In this document: positions 4,795-11,512 of the stretch, one piece after another
Layout: every line of letters starts with the position of its first letter
How positions within the stretch are numbered: position 1 is the stretch's first letter
From: a virus
IMG/VR virus record: IMGVR_UViG_3300008113_000374
Span: 1 to 26,246 of that record
Strand: one strand, 5' to 3'
Length of the DNA: 26,246 nt
Program-made: the position numbers and the translations under genes
Notes under the pieces: generated by a model
Seen by the model: only the letters and a program-made list of their open reading frames with translations
What the model was told of the DNA's origin: nothing
The model's database searches: none

Positions 4795-5514
4795 ATGGCC
4801 CTTATTAGAAGCAAAGATAGAAAAGTAACTAATGCGGTTTCCCCTAATGGAAAGACTGCTACCATTGCGAATACCTTCGGACTACCCGCAGGAAAAGATT
4901 TCTCATGCCCTGGACAGACACCGACATGCGCTAAGGTATGCTATGCGGGAAAGCTTGAAAAGATCTATAAGGGTGTTAGGGATGTATTGCTACACAATTG
5001 GGAACAATTAAAAGACGCAGACCATGACACTATGGAAGCATTGCTAACAGATATGATTAATGAGTTTAGAAAAGATTGTGAAAAGAAAGACGCACCATTG
5101 CTATTTCGTATCCATTGGGACGGGGATTTCTTTAACGATGAATACGCCTTCGCATGGAAGCACGTTATTCTAAATAATCCTGATATTAAATTCTGGGTTT
5201 ATACACGAGTAGCCTCTGCCGCTAATATGCTTAAAGACATTGATAATCTTTCTTTATATTTCTCAACAGACGCAGACAATAAAGACATTGCTATTAACCT
5301 TAATAATGATAAGGGAATTAAATTAGCATACCTTGCAGATACCTTCGCAATTGGTCAGGCGGACATGAAAGAGATGATTGGCAAGGTAGGCGCAAAGTGC
5401 CCTGAGAATAAAAAAGCCATTCCGCTTATTTCACAAAGTGGATCTGCTTGCGTGTCTTGTGGATTGTGTATTGATAATAAGGCTAACATAGTTTTCTCTG
5501 CTAAAAAGAGGTAG
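4795..5514 (+). CDS. GP88-family Cys-rich protein
   Basis: 239-aa protein matching the phage 'gene product 88' family. N-terminal motif C38-P-G-x4-C45-x3-C49-Y-A-G, a central block with LLFRIHWDGDFF and VYTRVA, and a C-terminal C219-x2-C222-x2-C225. The spaced Cys set suggests an iron-sulfur or zinc site, but the biochemical role of the family is not known to me. Full length with no internal break. Expressed from its own strong promoter as a predicted leaderless transcript; nothing else is coupled to it. Confidence 0.85.
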   Translation: MALIRSKDRKVTNAVSPNGKTATIANTFGLPAGKDFSCPGQTPTCAKVCYAGKLEKIYKGVRDVLLHNWEQLKDADHDTMEALLTDMINEFRKDCEKKDAPLLFRIHWDGDFFNDEYAFAWKHVILNNPDIKFWVYTRVASAANMLKDIDNLSLYFSTDADNKDIAINLNNDKGIKLAYLADTFAIGQADMKEMIGKVGAKCPENKKAIPLISQSGSACVSCGLCIDNKANIVFSAKKR

Positions 5515-5526
5515 AGGAGAGGGGAC

Positions 5527-5555
5527 TTGCTAAATACCCCCCAAAATGGTAAAAT
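5527..5555 (+). promoter_or_regulatory. Promoter for 21-aa peptide
   Basis: TTGCTA, 17-bp spacer, TAAAAT preceded by TGG (extended -10). A GAAAGGG site and GTG follow within 25 nt. Confidence 0.6.
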
Positions 5556-5577
5556 GATAAAAACAGAAAGGGCAATA

Positions 5578-5643
5578 GTGGAATTAGTAATAATCTTAGT
5601 AATAACCCTCCTAATGCTCATGGGCATGGGTCACGAAAGGTGA
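5578..5643 (+). CDS. 21-aa membrane peptide
   Basis: GTG start five bases after GAAAGGG, behind its own promoter. Residues 3-18 are almost all Val, Ile, Leu and Met, then a charged GHER end: a single membrane helix. A hairpin terminator at 5654 closes the unit, making a promoter-ORF-terminator cassette of about 150 bp. No relative recognised; could also be a toxin-like peptide, but no antitoxin is evident. Confidence 0.5.
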   Translation: MELVIILVITLLMLMGMGHER

Positions 5644-5653
5644 TTTACCTCAC

Positions 5654-5676
5654 AAATCTCAAATAATGAGATTTTT
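5654..5676 (+). terminator. Rho-independent-like terminator
   Basis: AAATCTC-aaataat-GAGATTT, a perfect 7-bp stem, ending in TTTTT. Confidence 0.65.
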
Positions 5677-5688
5677 AGGGAAAATAAC

Positions 5689-5717
5689 TTGACAAAGCCA
5701 AAAATAAATGAAATAAT
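5689..5717 (+). promoter_or_regulatory. Promoter for 5757 gene
   Basis: TTGACA, 17-bp spacer, AATAAT preceded by TGA. The ribosome site AAAGGAG follows at about 40 nt. Confidence 0.7.
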
Positions 5718-5756
5718 AAATACTATAAAGCAATACCAACTAACAAAGGAGAAATA

Positions 5757-5921
5757 ATGTCAGTATCAGTAGCAACATACAAGGTGGGCGACACTTACAC
5801 TTCACAGAAGTCAAAGGTCACAGGAGTAATCAAGGAGATTGTTCCAACAGACAAGAACACAGTTCGTGTGAAGTTAGATGTAAATGGTGAAGTTCGCTGG
5901 ACAACTTGGAAAAACAAGTAA
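5757..5921 (+). CDS. 54-aa conserved actinophage protein (paralogue A)
   Basis: Pattern Y-K-V-G-D-T-Y-T-x-x-K-S-K-V-T-G-V-I, then KLDVNGEVRWTT. I recognise this small beta-rich protein from many actinophages, usually unannotated. The gene at 6525 is a diverged paralogue (shared G-D-x-[YF]-T, K-x-x-V-T-G, I-x-x-x-V-P and a strand ending in an aromatic). Good AAAGGAG site and own promoter. A small barrel that binds nucleic acid is possible but unproven. Confidence 0.75.
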   Translation: MSVSVATYKVGDTYTSQKSKVTGVIKEIVPTDKNTVRVKLDVNGEVRWTTWKNK

Positions 5922-5942
5922 TCTTAGCAACCGCTAACCTGA

Positions 5943-5970
5943 CCTGAGCAAGTCAAGGATAAACTGCTCA
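5943..5970 (+). repeat. Covarying hairpin element, copy 1
   Basis: CC then TGAGCA (5945-5950), 14-nt loop ending AAAC, TGCTCA (5965-5970). One of six copies between 5943 and 8919. No U-tract. Confidence 0.7.
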
Positions 5971-5972
5971 AT

Positions 5973-6001
5973 TTGATTTCTTACCTAGAAAATGCTAGAC
6001 T
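5973..6001 (+). promoter_or_regulatory. Promoter for 6044 gene
   Basis: TTGATT, 17-bp spacer, TAGACT with extended TGC. It begins two bases after hairpin copy 1. Confidence 0.6.
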
Positions 6002-6043
6002 AAGATAGAACCCCTAAACACCAAACAGAGAGGCAATACAAAC

Positions 6044-6463
6044 ATGGCAAGAGGAAAAGCAATTAGCGTGAAAATCGCTACACCTAAAGTTATCAAGGCT
6101 TTAGAAACAAAGTTAGCACAACTCCAAAAGGATAAGGCTAATCAGAAAGTAAATGAGGAGAAGTTCTCAAAGGCACAAGATAAGTGGAACAAGGAAGTCG
6201 CTAAGTTAGCACTTTCTCAAATCTCTAAGGCAGAAAATCTACGAGCAAGCACACGCTACAACGGCATGGTAAATGTAGATTTTGATTTGCCAAAGGGAAC
6301 GATTGACCTTCCTGCTGAACCTGAAAAGGATTTTGAGACCTACCATGAGTGGCAATACAAGGAAATGATTGAGGAAATCGAAAACGCAATTCGTATTCTC
6401 AAGATGACAGATGAGGAAGTAGTCAATACTACAACCTACAACGCTATCGCAAGATACTTGTAA
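6044..6463 (+). CDS. 139-aa coiled-coil phage protein
   Basis: Basic N-terminus MARGKAISVKIATPKVIKAL followed by a long charged helix to about residue 65 (KLAQLQKDKANQKVNEEKFSKAQDKW), then an ordered C-terminal part ending YNAIARYL. Similar proteins occur widely in actinophages without a known role. A weak GAGAGGC site precedes the ATG. Paralogues A and B flank it, and hairpin copies 1 and 2 lie on either side. Confidence 0.75.
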   Translation: MARGKAISVKIATPKVIKALETKLAQLQKDKANQKVNEEKFSKAQDKWNKEVAKLALSQISKAENLRASTRYNGMVNVDFDLPKGTIDLPAEPEKDFETYHEWQYKEMIEEIENAIRILKMTDEEVVNTTTYNAIARYL

Positions 6464-6471
6464 TTCACTCT

Positions 6472-6496
6472 CCTGAGCATGAGATAAAACTGCTCA
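6472..6496 (+). repeat. Covarying hairpin element, copy 2
   Basis: TGAGCA (6474-6479), 11-nt loop ending AAAC, TGCTCA (6491-6496), followed by ACACAAAAAACTAAG and the ribosome site of 6525. The A-rich tail recalls a preQ1-I riboswitch 3' tail, but the other copies lack it. No promoter is visible between this element and the next gene. Confidence 0.65.
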
Positions 6497-6524
6497 ACAC
6501 AAAAAACTAAGAAAGGAAAAACAA

Positions 6525-6692
6525 ATGACACTAGGCGGATACACTTATCAGATTGGTGATTTATTCACTACTTCTAAAACAGGTGTTACAGGACGAATTG
6601 AAAAGTTTGTTCCACAAAGTAAAAATGTAACTCGTGTAATGCTACGCTTGGCAAATGGTCAGCAACGATTTGCTATGGTAAAAACTTACTAA
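6525..6692 (+). CDS. 55-aa conserved protein (paralogue B)
   Basis: Diverged copy of the 5757 protein: Y-x-I-G-D-L-F-T-T-x-K-x-G-V-T-G-R-I, then F-V-P, V-x-R-V and a closing strand RFAMV. GAAAGGAAAAAC precedes the ATG. Without a visible promoter it is probably read from the 5973 promoter through hairpin copy 2, so its expression may depend on that element. Confidence 0.7.
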   Translation: MTLGGYTYQIGDLFTTSKTGVTGRIEKFVPQSKNVTRVMLRLANGQQRFAMVKTY

Positions 6693-6745
6693 TAAAATTA
6701 TTTCTGCTCTATTTCCTGGTTGGTTTTTAGAGTAGATATAAAAAT

Positions 6746-6770
6746 CCTGAGCATGATGTAAAACTGCTCT
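6746..6770 (+). repeat. Covarying hairpin element, copy 3
   Basis: TGAGCA (6748-6753), 11-nt loop ending AAAC, TGCTCT (6765-6770); the outermost pair is lost and the inner five remain. AATTTTT follows shortly, so this copy could terminate. Confidence 0.65.
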
Positions 6771-6784
6771 CCAATTTTTGGGCC

Positions 6785-6857
6785 CCGGAAAATGTGATGA
6801 AGATCACAGGGCAGCTTTAAGACACGATTTGTATTTTTCCAGATTTTCTGTTAAACT
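6785..6857 (+). promoter_or_regulatory. Promoter module with CRP-like site
   Basis: CCGGAAA (inverse of TTTCCGG, 6785-6791), a perfect TGTGA-N6-TCACA (6793-6808), GACACG (6821-6826), -35 TTGTAT (6829-6834), 17 bp, extended -10 TGT-TAAACT (6852-6857). The palindrome centre is about 63.5 bp upstream of the predicted start. Confidence 0.7.
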
Positions 6858-6885
6858 TATTACATACCAAAAGAAAGGAAGCCCC

Positions 6886-7164
6886 ATGTTATCAACAGCA
6901 TTGGCACTACAGCAAGCAACACAGGAAGCCGTCCATGATGAAAGCGTTATGGATTTAGCCTCTGCCCTATACCAACACAGAAATGAAATGACTAATGATG
7001 AATTTGCTAGAGCAATGTTCATGTATTCTGCTCATCTTGCTTCACTTACCACAACTCTTGTGACCCATGTCGTCTTGACAGAAAGCCAGTTAGATGAGAT
7101 GATTAGTGTTATAAAGGAATTTGACGAACTAGGAAAGGAATTCGACAATGGAAACAACAACTAA
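6886..7164 (+). CDS. 92-aa helical phage protein
   Basis: Start placed at ATG 6886 behind AAAGAAAGGA; the open frame extends upstream, but that part is promoter. All-helical: a central MTNDEFARAMFMYSAHLASL and a C-terminal acidic helix LDEMISVIKEFDELGKEF. Related small helical proteins occur in actinophages without a function. The next gene starts 17 bases before its end. Confidence 0.7.
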   Translation: MLSTALALQQATQEAVHDESVMDLASALYQHRNEMTNDEFARAMFMYSAHLASLTTTLVTHVVLTESQLDEMISVIKEFDELGKEFDNGNNN

Positions 7165-7576
7165 TAACGACGTTACCGTAATGAATGCAACTGCAGAATT
7201 TTTACATTCACAGATTGCACAGAAGGATACCCGTATTGCACAACTTGAGGAGCACGTACAAAATGTGACTCAACGTTCATATACAGAATCTGCAGAGCGC
7301 AGCCGTATGCGTAATGAAATGCAGGAATGGACCTTGGAACAACTGGATGAAGATTCAATTACACAATCGCAGGCCGAAGAAATTGCAAGCATTTGTGGTT
7401 TTGAATTATCCAAGGAAGTTGAAGTTGAGGTAACCGTTCAATATTCAATTACTGTAAATCTTCCACATGGTGAAGATATTCAAAATGTAATTCATGATAT
7501 CGATTTCGATACCGTTTCATATGATGATGACAAAATTACTTGGTTGTCATCCTCTATTGATAGAATAGATTTCTGA
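7148..7576 (+). CDS. 142-aa coiled-coil plus beta phage protein
   Basis: Overlaps the gene above by 17 bases; AAAGGA lies upstream of its ATG. Residues 15-65 form a charged coiled coil (QKDTRIAQLEEHVQNV). Residues 70-140 hold a helix then alternating strands VEVEVTVQYSITVNLP and ITWLSSSIDRIDF. This layout is familiar from actinophages, where it stays unannotated. Acidic and soluble. Confidence 0.7.
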   Translation: METTTNNDVTVMNATAEFLHSQIAQKDTRIAQLEEHVQNVTQRSYTESAERSRMRNEMQEWTLEQLDEDSITQSQAEEIASICGFELSKEVEVEVTVQYSITVNLPHGEDIQNVIHDIDFDTVSYDDDKITWLSSSIDRIDF

Positions 7577-7598
7577 TAGGGGGCTATCCAGAAACGGA

Positions 7599-7624
7599 CC
7601 TGGGCACTGTCTTTAAACTGCCTC
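7599..7624 (+). repeat. Covarying hairpin element, copy 4
   Basis: TGGGCA (7601-7606), 12-nt loop ending AAAC, TGCCTC (7619-7624). An A-U pair of the common stem is replaced by G-C and a wobble keeps the next pair; the outermost pair is lost. Confidence 0.6.
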
Positions 7625-7703
7625 ACAATCTTCGCCAGGCTGATTAGGGCGATAACAGAAATACTATAGAGCCAGTTCACACTAACTGCAAGAGGTGTAA
7701 ATT

Positions 7704-7728
7704 CCTAAGCATGAATCAAAACTGCTTA
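7704..7728 (+). repeat. Covarying hairpin element, copy 5
   Basis: TAAGCA (7706-7711), 11-nt loop ending AAAC, TGCTTA (7723-7728). A G-C pair of the common stem is replaced by A-U on both strands. TTTCCGG follows at 7734, as after other terminators. Confidence 0.7.
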
Positions 7729-7733
7729 TAAAA

Positions 7734-7832
7734 TTTCCGGGGGCCTGTGAGATTGATCACATTAAGGGAATGTCCGATTTTTCCCAATTTCTAGCAGCCT
7801 TATTTGACATTGACAGCCCCGCATGATAAGAT
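7734..7832 (+). promoter_or_regulatory. Promoter module with CRP-like site
   Basis: TTTCCGG (7734-7740), a perfect TGTGA-N6-TCACA (7746-7761), AATGTCCG, then TTGACA (7804-7809), 17-bp spacer, extended -10 TGA-TAAGAT (7827-7832). The palindrome centre is about 85.5 bp upstream of the predicted start. This is the only module here with a full consensus -35. Confidence 0.75.
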
Positions 7833-7863
7833 TGATAAATCAATTAGAAAGGATAAAAAATAA

Positions 7864-8880
7864 ATGGCACATGAACTAGAAACGCAAAATGGCGTTGCTT
7901 CATTCGCTTCTTTCCGTGAACCTGCTTGGCATGGTCTAGGTACTGTATTCACAGAAGAAAAAACAACAGCAGAAATGTTATCTGCTGCTAACTTATCAAA
8001 TTGGAATGTACGTCTTGAAGATGTAAACATTCCTAATCACTTATCATCAGATAAGAACTATCAGTACGTAGTGCGTACAAATCCTACAGATAATACTCAG
8101 ACAGATGTTTTGGGTGTTGTTGGTGAGCGTTACCATGTTTTACAGAATGAAGATTTATTCTCATTCGGTGACAACATTCTTGATGGCGGAGGTCGTTGGG
8201 AAACGGCTGGCGCAATTCGTGGTGGTCGTGTAGTATTCGGCTCTCTTGCTCTTGAACGTGAGACAGTGCTAGACCCTAGCGGTGTTGCGGATAAGGTAAA
8301 AACTTATTTGCTTATCAATACATCACATGATGGCTCTATCGCTATTCAAGCAAGCATTACACCTGTTCGTGTTGTGTGCGCTAACACTCTCAATCTTGCG
8401 CTAGGCTCTAAGCGTGGAAAGAACGCTATCAAGCAATCTTTCAAGATACGTCACACTCAGACCGCCAATGGTAAAGTACAAATTGCTCGTGAGACTCTTG
8501 GTCTTGCCAATAAGTACATGGACGAATTCGATAAGATGGCACACGCAATGATTACTAAAGAAATCACAGCCGTTGATTTCAATAACATCATTCTTGCTGC
8601 TTATCCTAAGCCTGAAAAAGATGCTAAGGGTGCTATCAAAAAGTGGGAAACCAAAGTTGATACCATCAATGACATTTACACAGGCGAATTCAATGGAATG
8701 ATTGCTGGCAATGCGTGGGGTGCTTTCAATGCGCTTACTGAACGCCTTGATTGGTATCGTTCTGCTCGTGGTGGTAACAACGAGAGTATTCTCGCTGCTG
8801 CTAGTGGTTTTGACGCTACAATTACAGCAGAAAAAAATCGTTTGCTAAAAGTTGTAAAAGATGTTTTAGCAATAGCGTAA
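7864..8880 (+). CDS. DUF932 phage/plasmid-like protein
   Basis: 338 aa, matching the DUF932 / TIGR03299 family of phage and plasmid proteins. N-terminal block with FREPAWHGLGTVF, a central core with NTLNLALGSKRGKNAIKQSF, and a C-terminal helical part with GNAWGAFNALTERLDWYR. Length is normal for the family. Its function is not settled; members occur near replication or recombination genes of mobile elements. Single-gene unit between a CRP-type promoter and hairpin copy 6. Confidence 0.85.
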   Translation: MAHELETQNGVASFASFREPAWHGLGTVFTEEKTTAEMLSAANLSNWNVRLEDVNIPNHLSSDKNYQYVVRTNPTDNTQTDVLGVVGERYHVLQNEDLFSFGDNILDGGGRWETAGAIRGGRVVFGSLALERETVLDPSGVADKVKTYLLINTSHDGSIAIQASITPVRVVCANTLNLALGSKRGKNAIKQSFKIRHTQTANGKVQIARETLGLANKYMDEFDKMAHAMITKEITAVDFNNIILAAYPKPEKDAKGAIKKWETKVDTINDIYTGEFNGMIAGNAWGAFNALTERLDWYRSARGGNNESILAAASGFDATITAEKNRLLKVVKDVLAIA

Positions 8881-8894
8881 ATAAAAACGCAACT

Positions 8895-8926
8895 CCTGAG
8901 CAAGAGTATAAACTGCTCACTTTTTT
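8895..8926 (+). terminator. Covarying hairpin element, copy 6, with U-tract
   Basis: TGAGCA (8897-8902), 11-nt loop ending AAAC, TGCTCA (8914-8919), then C and six T. Of the six copies this most resembles a working terminator, for the DUF932 gene. Confidence 0.7.
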
Positions 8927-8954
8927 ATTTAGATCAGAAGCTGGAAAAAATCCC

Positions 8955-9057
8955 CCGGAAATGTCCGTTTTGTCCTTTTTATTAAGATTGTTTATATTAT
9001 TTTTTATAAAAATTTAATTACGAAGGACTTGCTTTTTTCCCCGAATTTTGCTAAAAT
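8955..9057 (+). promoter_or_regulatory. Promoter region for 9084 gene
   Basis: CCGGAAA (8955-8961), AATGTCCG, an AATTACGAAGGAC block, then TTGCTT (9029-9034), 17 bp, extended -10 TGC-TAAAAT (9052-9057). The run from AATTACG through the CCCC-containing spacer parallels the 4580-4638 promoter. No CRP-like palindrome. Confidence 0.6.
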
Positions 9058-9083
9058 TTATTTATACCAAGAAAGGGAAATAA

Positions 9084-9320
9084 ATGACTGAATCATTTCT
9101 AGAAAATGAAAATCAAATGGTAATAGATGCTATCTACCATGAGATTGGAGAAATGCTAGTAGAAGATTGGGTTCAATCTAATCTAGATGAAGGACAAATG
9201 TATGCTGATTTTAGGTTTGCAGAAATGTCTGATGATAATTACATAAAGGGTAGATTTAATCAGTTTTATAACCTTACCCCGTCAGACCAGTACTACCTAG
9301 AGTGGAATGAGGAAGCATAA
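9084..9320 (+). CDS. 78-aa acidic helical protein
   Basis: AAGAAAGGG precedes the ATG. Acidic helices throughout (IDAIYHEIGEMLVEDW), ending LEWNEEA. No family recognised. Three genes follow tightly: its TAA overlaps the next ATG. Confidence 0.65.
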   Translation: MTESFLENENQMVIDAIYHEIGEMLVEDWVQSNLDEGQMYADFRFAEMSDDNYIKGRFNQFYNLTPSDQYYLEWNEEA

Positions 9321-9478
9321 TGCTAGGCTATGAACTAGAAGATCTAAACAACATGACCTATGGTGTTGATAACGCTATACTATTAATCAACTCTGATGAG
9401 CACCCTGCTATTTATAACTATCTAGTTACTACTAGAGAATTTTTACAAGGCCTATGGGCAGAAGGGTATTTTGACTAA
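9320..9478 (+). CDS. 52-aa hypothetical protein
   Basis: TAATG overlaps at both ends give its frame. Helix-rich, with HPAIYNYLVTTREFLQGLW. No motif identified. Confidence 0.55.
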   Translation: MLGYELEDLNNMTYGVDNAILLINSDEHPAIYNYLVTTREFLQGLWAEGYFD

Positions 9479-9657
9479 TGCCTAAGTGTTTAGATTGTAA
9501 TAACACAACAAGGTTTTGGTACCAGGAAATGGGTAACAAGCTTGGTGTTTATAATGAGGATGGATCTCTATATGATGTAGAGGATGACTTCTATGATGAG
9601 GTAGAGGGGGGCACTTGTGCTGAGTGCGAATCCACCAATATTGAGGGCAAACTGTAA
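9478..9657 (+). CDS. 59-aa zinc-ribbon protein
   Basis: C4-L-D-C7 near the start and C47-A-E-C50 near the end form a two-knuckle zinc ribbon, separated by an acidic strand-rich insert (YNEDGSLYDVEDDFYDEVEGG). Starts in a TAATG overlap. Function unknown; likely a protein-contact module. The next promoter begins at its stop codon. Confidence 0.65.
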   Translation: MPKCLDCNNTTRFWYQEMGNKLGVYNEDGSLYDVEDDFYDEVEGGTCAECESTNIEGKL

Positions 9658-9686
9658 TTGACATTCCCCTGATATTTTGCTAAAAT
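9658..9686 (+). promoter_or_regulatory. Promoter for Api92-like operon
   Basis: TTGACA, 17-bp spacer, extended -10 TGC-TAAAAT. AGAAAGGA follows before the ATG at 9712. Confidence 0.75.
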
Positions 9687-9711
9687 AATATAACAACAGA
9701 AAGGACCCTAA

Positions 9712-10458
9712 ATGCCAAATTGGTGTTTCAATACCTTGACTATTCAAGGACCTAAAGAGCAAGTAGATTCTATCAAGGCTAAACTAAATGAGCCTTTCCA
9801 AAGACAGCATGAGCAATGGAATATGGAAACTCATCAAATGGAAATCAAGGATTACTTCTATAATAATCCTGTGTTTGCATTTTGGAATATTTATAATCCA
9901 ATACAAGACGGTGTATCTAATGATACATACCTGCAACAAAACGACCACTCTAAGCCACTTGCAGAGCAGATGATGTTCAAAGGTAATAATTGGTATGACT
10001 GGAATGTTCGTAACTGGGGAACCAAATGGGACGTAGGTGTAGGAGATGAAGATAAGTATCCTGACACTGAACTGTTAGAGCATGAATCTAACGGTGAGGA
10101 CCAATGGCTTGTGTATAAGTTCAATACCGCTTGGTCTGCACCTCTTCCTGCTATGGAGAAGTTGTCTGCCCTTGTTCCTAACTGTGTAGTTACTCTTTCA
10201 TTTGAAGAGGAATCAGGTTGGGGTGGCGAATATGAATTCGTCAAAGGTGAGATTACTGCTGAGTTTAATTATGAAAATCAGTGCAGAGATTGTGATGAGA
10301 CTGACTGCATGGAATACTGCGACAATGATTGTGGAGAAATCTGCAATAAATGTAATTGGCTAGGCGAAGCAGACCTAGAGTGTGTTGCAGAATGTGATAC
10401 CCATAAGGTATTCTTAGATGATGAGCACGTTCCACAATATCGGAGGGTACAAGCATGA
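9712..10458 (+). CDS. Api92-like ferredoxin-fold protein
   Basis: 248 aa. Opens MPNWCFNTLTIQG and later has WYDWNVRNWGTKWDV, then a strand-rich VVTLSFEEESGWGGEYEF: the pattern of Api92/YubB-like phage and plasmid proteins with a ferredoxin-like fold. From about residue 190 a Cys-rich extension follows (CRDCDETDCMEYCDNDCG and onward, about nine Cys), probably a metal-binding tail. The family role is unknown. Its stop overlaps the next ATG. Confidence 0.8.
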   Translation: MPNWCFNTLTIQGPKEQVDSIKAKLNEPFQRQHEQWNMETHQMEIKDYFYNNPVFAFWNIYNPIQDGVSNDTYLQQNDHSKPLAEQMMFKGNNWYDWNVRNWGTKWDVGVGDEDKYPDTELLEHESNGEDQWLVYKFNTAWSAPLPAMEKLSALVPNCVVTLSFEEESGWGGEYEFVKGEITAEFNYENQCRDCDETDCMEYCDNDCGEICNKCNWLGEADLECVAECDTHKVFLDDEHVPQYRRVQA

Positions 10459-10652
10459 ATCTAGAAACATTAATTGAGTTTATCAAGATTACTATTATTA
10501 GTCTTGAACAAGACCTAGAAGGGCTAGCAGAACAAATGGATAAGTTAGACCCTGCCTCAAAAGAGTTTGCTGAGTTAGATATTGAATATAACTTTATAAG
10601 TGGACAAACAGTAGGCATGAGATATATACTAGATGTAGCACAGAAAGGCTAA
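10455..10652 (+). CDS. 65-aa helical protein
   Basis: ATGA overlap with the Api92-like gene. Two amphipathic helices, residues 3-32 (IEFIKITIISLEQDLEGLAE) and 37-60, ending GMRYILDVAQKG. It resembles the next protein in layout (helix, acidic linker, helix ending in a Y/L-rich stretch), so the two may be distant relatives. Unknown function. Confidence 0.6.
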   Translation: MNLETLIEFIKITIISLEQDLEGLAEQMDKLDPASKEFAELDIEYNFISGQTVGMRYILDVAQKG

Positions 10653-10653
10653 C

Positions 10654-10938
10654 ATGCAACCAACTACAATAGAACTTGAACCACATCTGCAAAAGCAGGT
10701 AGACCTAGGTTCAACTGGACTTGACATTATTCATGGGCACCTCAAAGTTCTTATGCTAGACGCAGAACGGGAACTAGAGGAGGCACAGCGTATTGAGGAG
10801 GAGAACGACTACTCAGACGCTATGGAATCCATGGAGCGTAAGTATTGGGAAGGCCAATGCGACGCTCTTGGACACCTATATGAATTAACATATCAACTAT
10901 CATTTGCAATTGCAGACAAGGAGGAAAAGAATGGCTGA
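10654..10938 (+). CDS. 94-aa helical acidic protein
   Basis: AAAGG upstream; one base separates it from the previous stop. A long helix HLKVLMLDAERELEEAQRIEEEN, then MERKYWEGQCDALGHLYELTYQLSFAIADKE. The Y-W-E-G-Q-x-D-A-L pattern is common in phage proteins that predict as helical hairpins. Role unknown. The next gene overlaps it by 8 bases. Confidence 0.65.
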   Translation: MQPTTIELEPHLQKQVDLGSTGLDIIHGHLKVLMLDAERELEEAQRIEEENDYSDAMESMERKYWEGQCDALGHLYELTYQLSFAIADKEEKNG

Positions 10939-11299
10939 GTTAGATCTACAAGAAGCAACACGTCGTGATGATGTGTTTAAAGACCTAAATGATATTGTTG
11001 ACAAGATTACTATTCTTCCTGTCTTCCCGTCACTTATGTGGGTATGGACATATGATGTACTACGCAACATCTATGAGAACAGCCGCTATGAGGACCTTGC
11101 TGTTAATGACTACGTAGATGAGGCCATACCTGCAGGCATTACATTAAAACAGATCTTTGATAAGTTCTGGGAAGATGTTGACGGCATTGGGCTCAGCATG
11201 GACCTTGGTGATGAGATCATTGAAGAAACTATTAGAGACTGGATGAGGGACAACGACTTCCTTGTATCCCTGGATGAGGACGGCTGGCTAGATGACTAA
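10931..11299 (+). CDS. 122-aa acidic hypothetical protein
   Basis: Start set at ATG 10931 behind AAGGAGGAA; the frame is open further upstream but within the preceding gene. Asp/Glu-rich, with PAGITLKQIFDKFWED and a C-terminal DWMRDNDFLVSLDEDGWLDD. I recognise similar acidic helical proteins in actinophages without a function. Overlaps both neighbours. Confidence 0.65.
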   Translation: MAELDLQEATRRDDVFKDLNDIVDKITILPVFPSLMWVWTYDVLRNIYENSRYEDLAVNDYVDEAIPAGITLKQIFDKFWEDVDGIGLSMDLGDEIIEETIRDWMRDNDFLVSLDEDGWLDD

Positions 11300-11450
11300 A
11301 GACGAACTAATTGATTTTATAGTTGATCAGATAGCCCTGTACGAGGCTGATCTAGAGATGACTACTGAGGAGGACTTTGCCTCATTCTATCAAGGTCAAC
11401 TTGAGGCTTACGAGGAGTGTCTAGCAAGGGTGCGTGATATGCATGTATGA
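11292..11450 (+). CDS. 52-aa acidic helical protein
   Basis: Starts 8 bases before the previous stop. Pattern MTKDELIDFIVDQIALYEAD followed by FYQGQLEAYEECLARVRD: two helices, with Y-Q-G-Q-L-x-A-Y echoing the Y-W-E-G-Q-x-D-A-L of the 10654 protein. That suggests a small family of paralogues at 10455, 10654 and 11292. Confidence 0.55.
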   Translation: MTKDELIDFIVDQIALYEADLEMTTEEDFASFYQGQLEAYEECLARVRDMHV

Positions 11451-11454
11451 GCAA

Positions 11455-11483
11455 TTGACATTATCTCTAGATTTTGATACACT
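11455..11483 (+). promoter_or_regulatory. Promoter for 11513 gene
   Basis: TTGACA, 17-bp spacer, extended -10 TGA-TACACT. GGAAGGAAA follows. Confidence 0.7.
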
Positions 11484-11512
11484 TGAAGTAACCACTAAGG
11501 AAGGAAATAATA

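Noticed and set aside
6472-6508. preQ1-I riboswitch
   Set aside because: Only the A-rich tail resembles the class; loop and stem follow the window's own hairpin family, and no queuosine gene lies downstream.
6778-6885. N-terminal extension of the 6886 gene
   Set aside because: It covers the CRP-like site, -35 and -10; the AAAGAAAGGA site points to ATG 6886.
10265-10618. 117-codon leftward ORF
   Set aside because: Antisense shadow of the Api92-like gene and the gene after it; no promoter or ribosome site.
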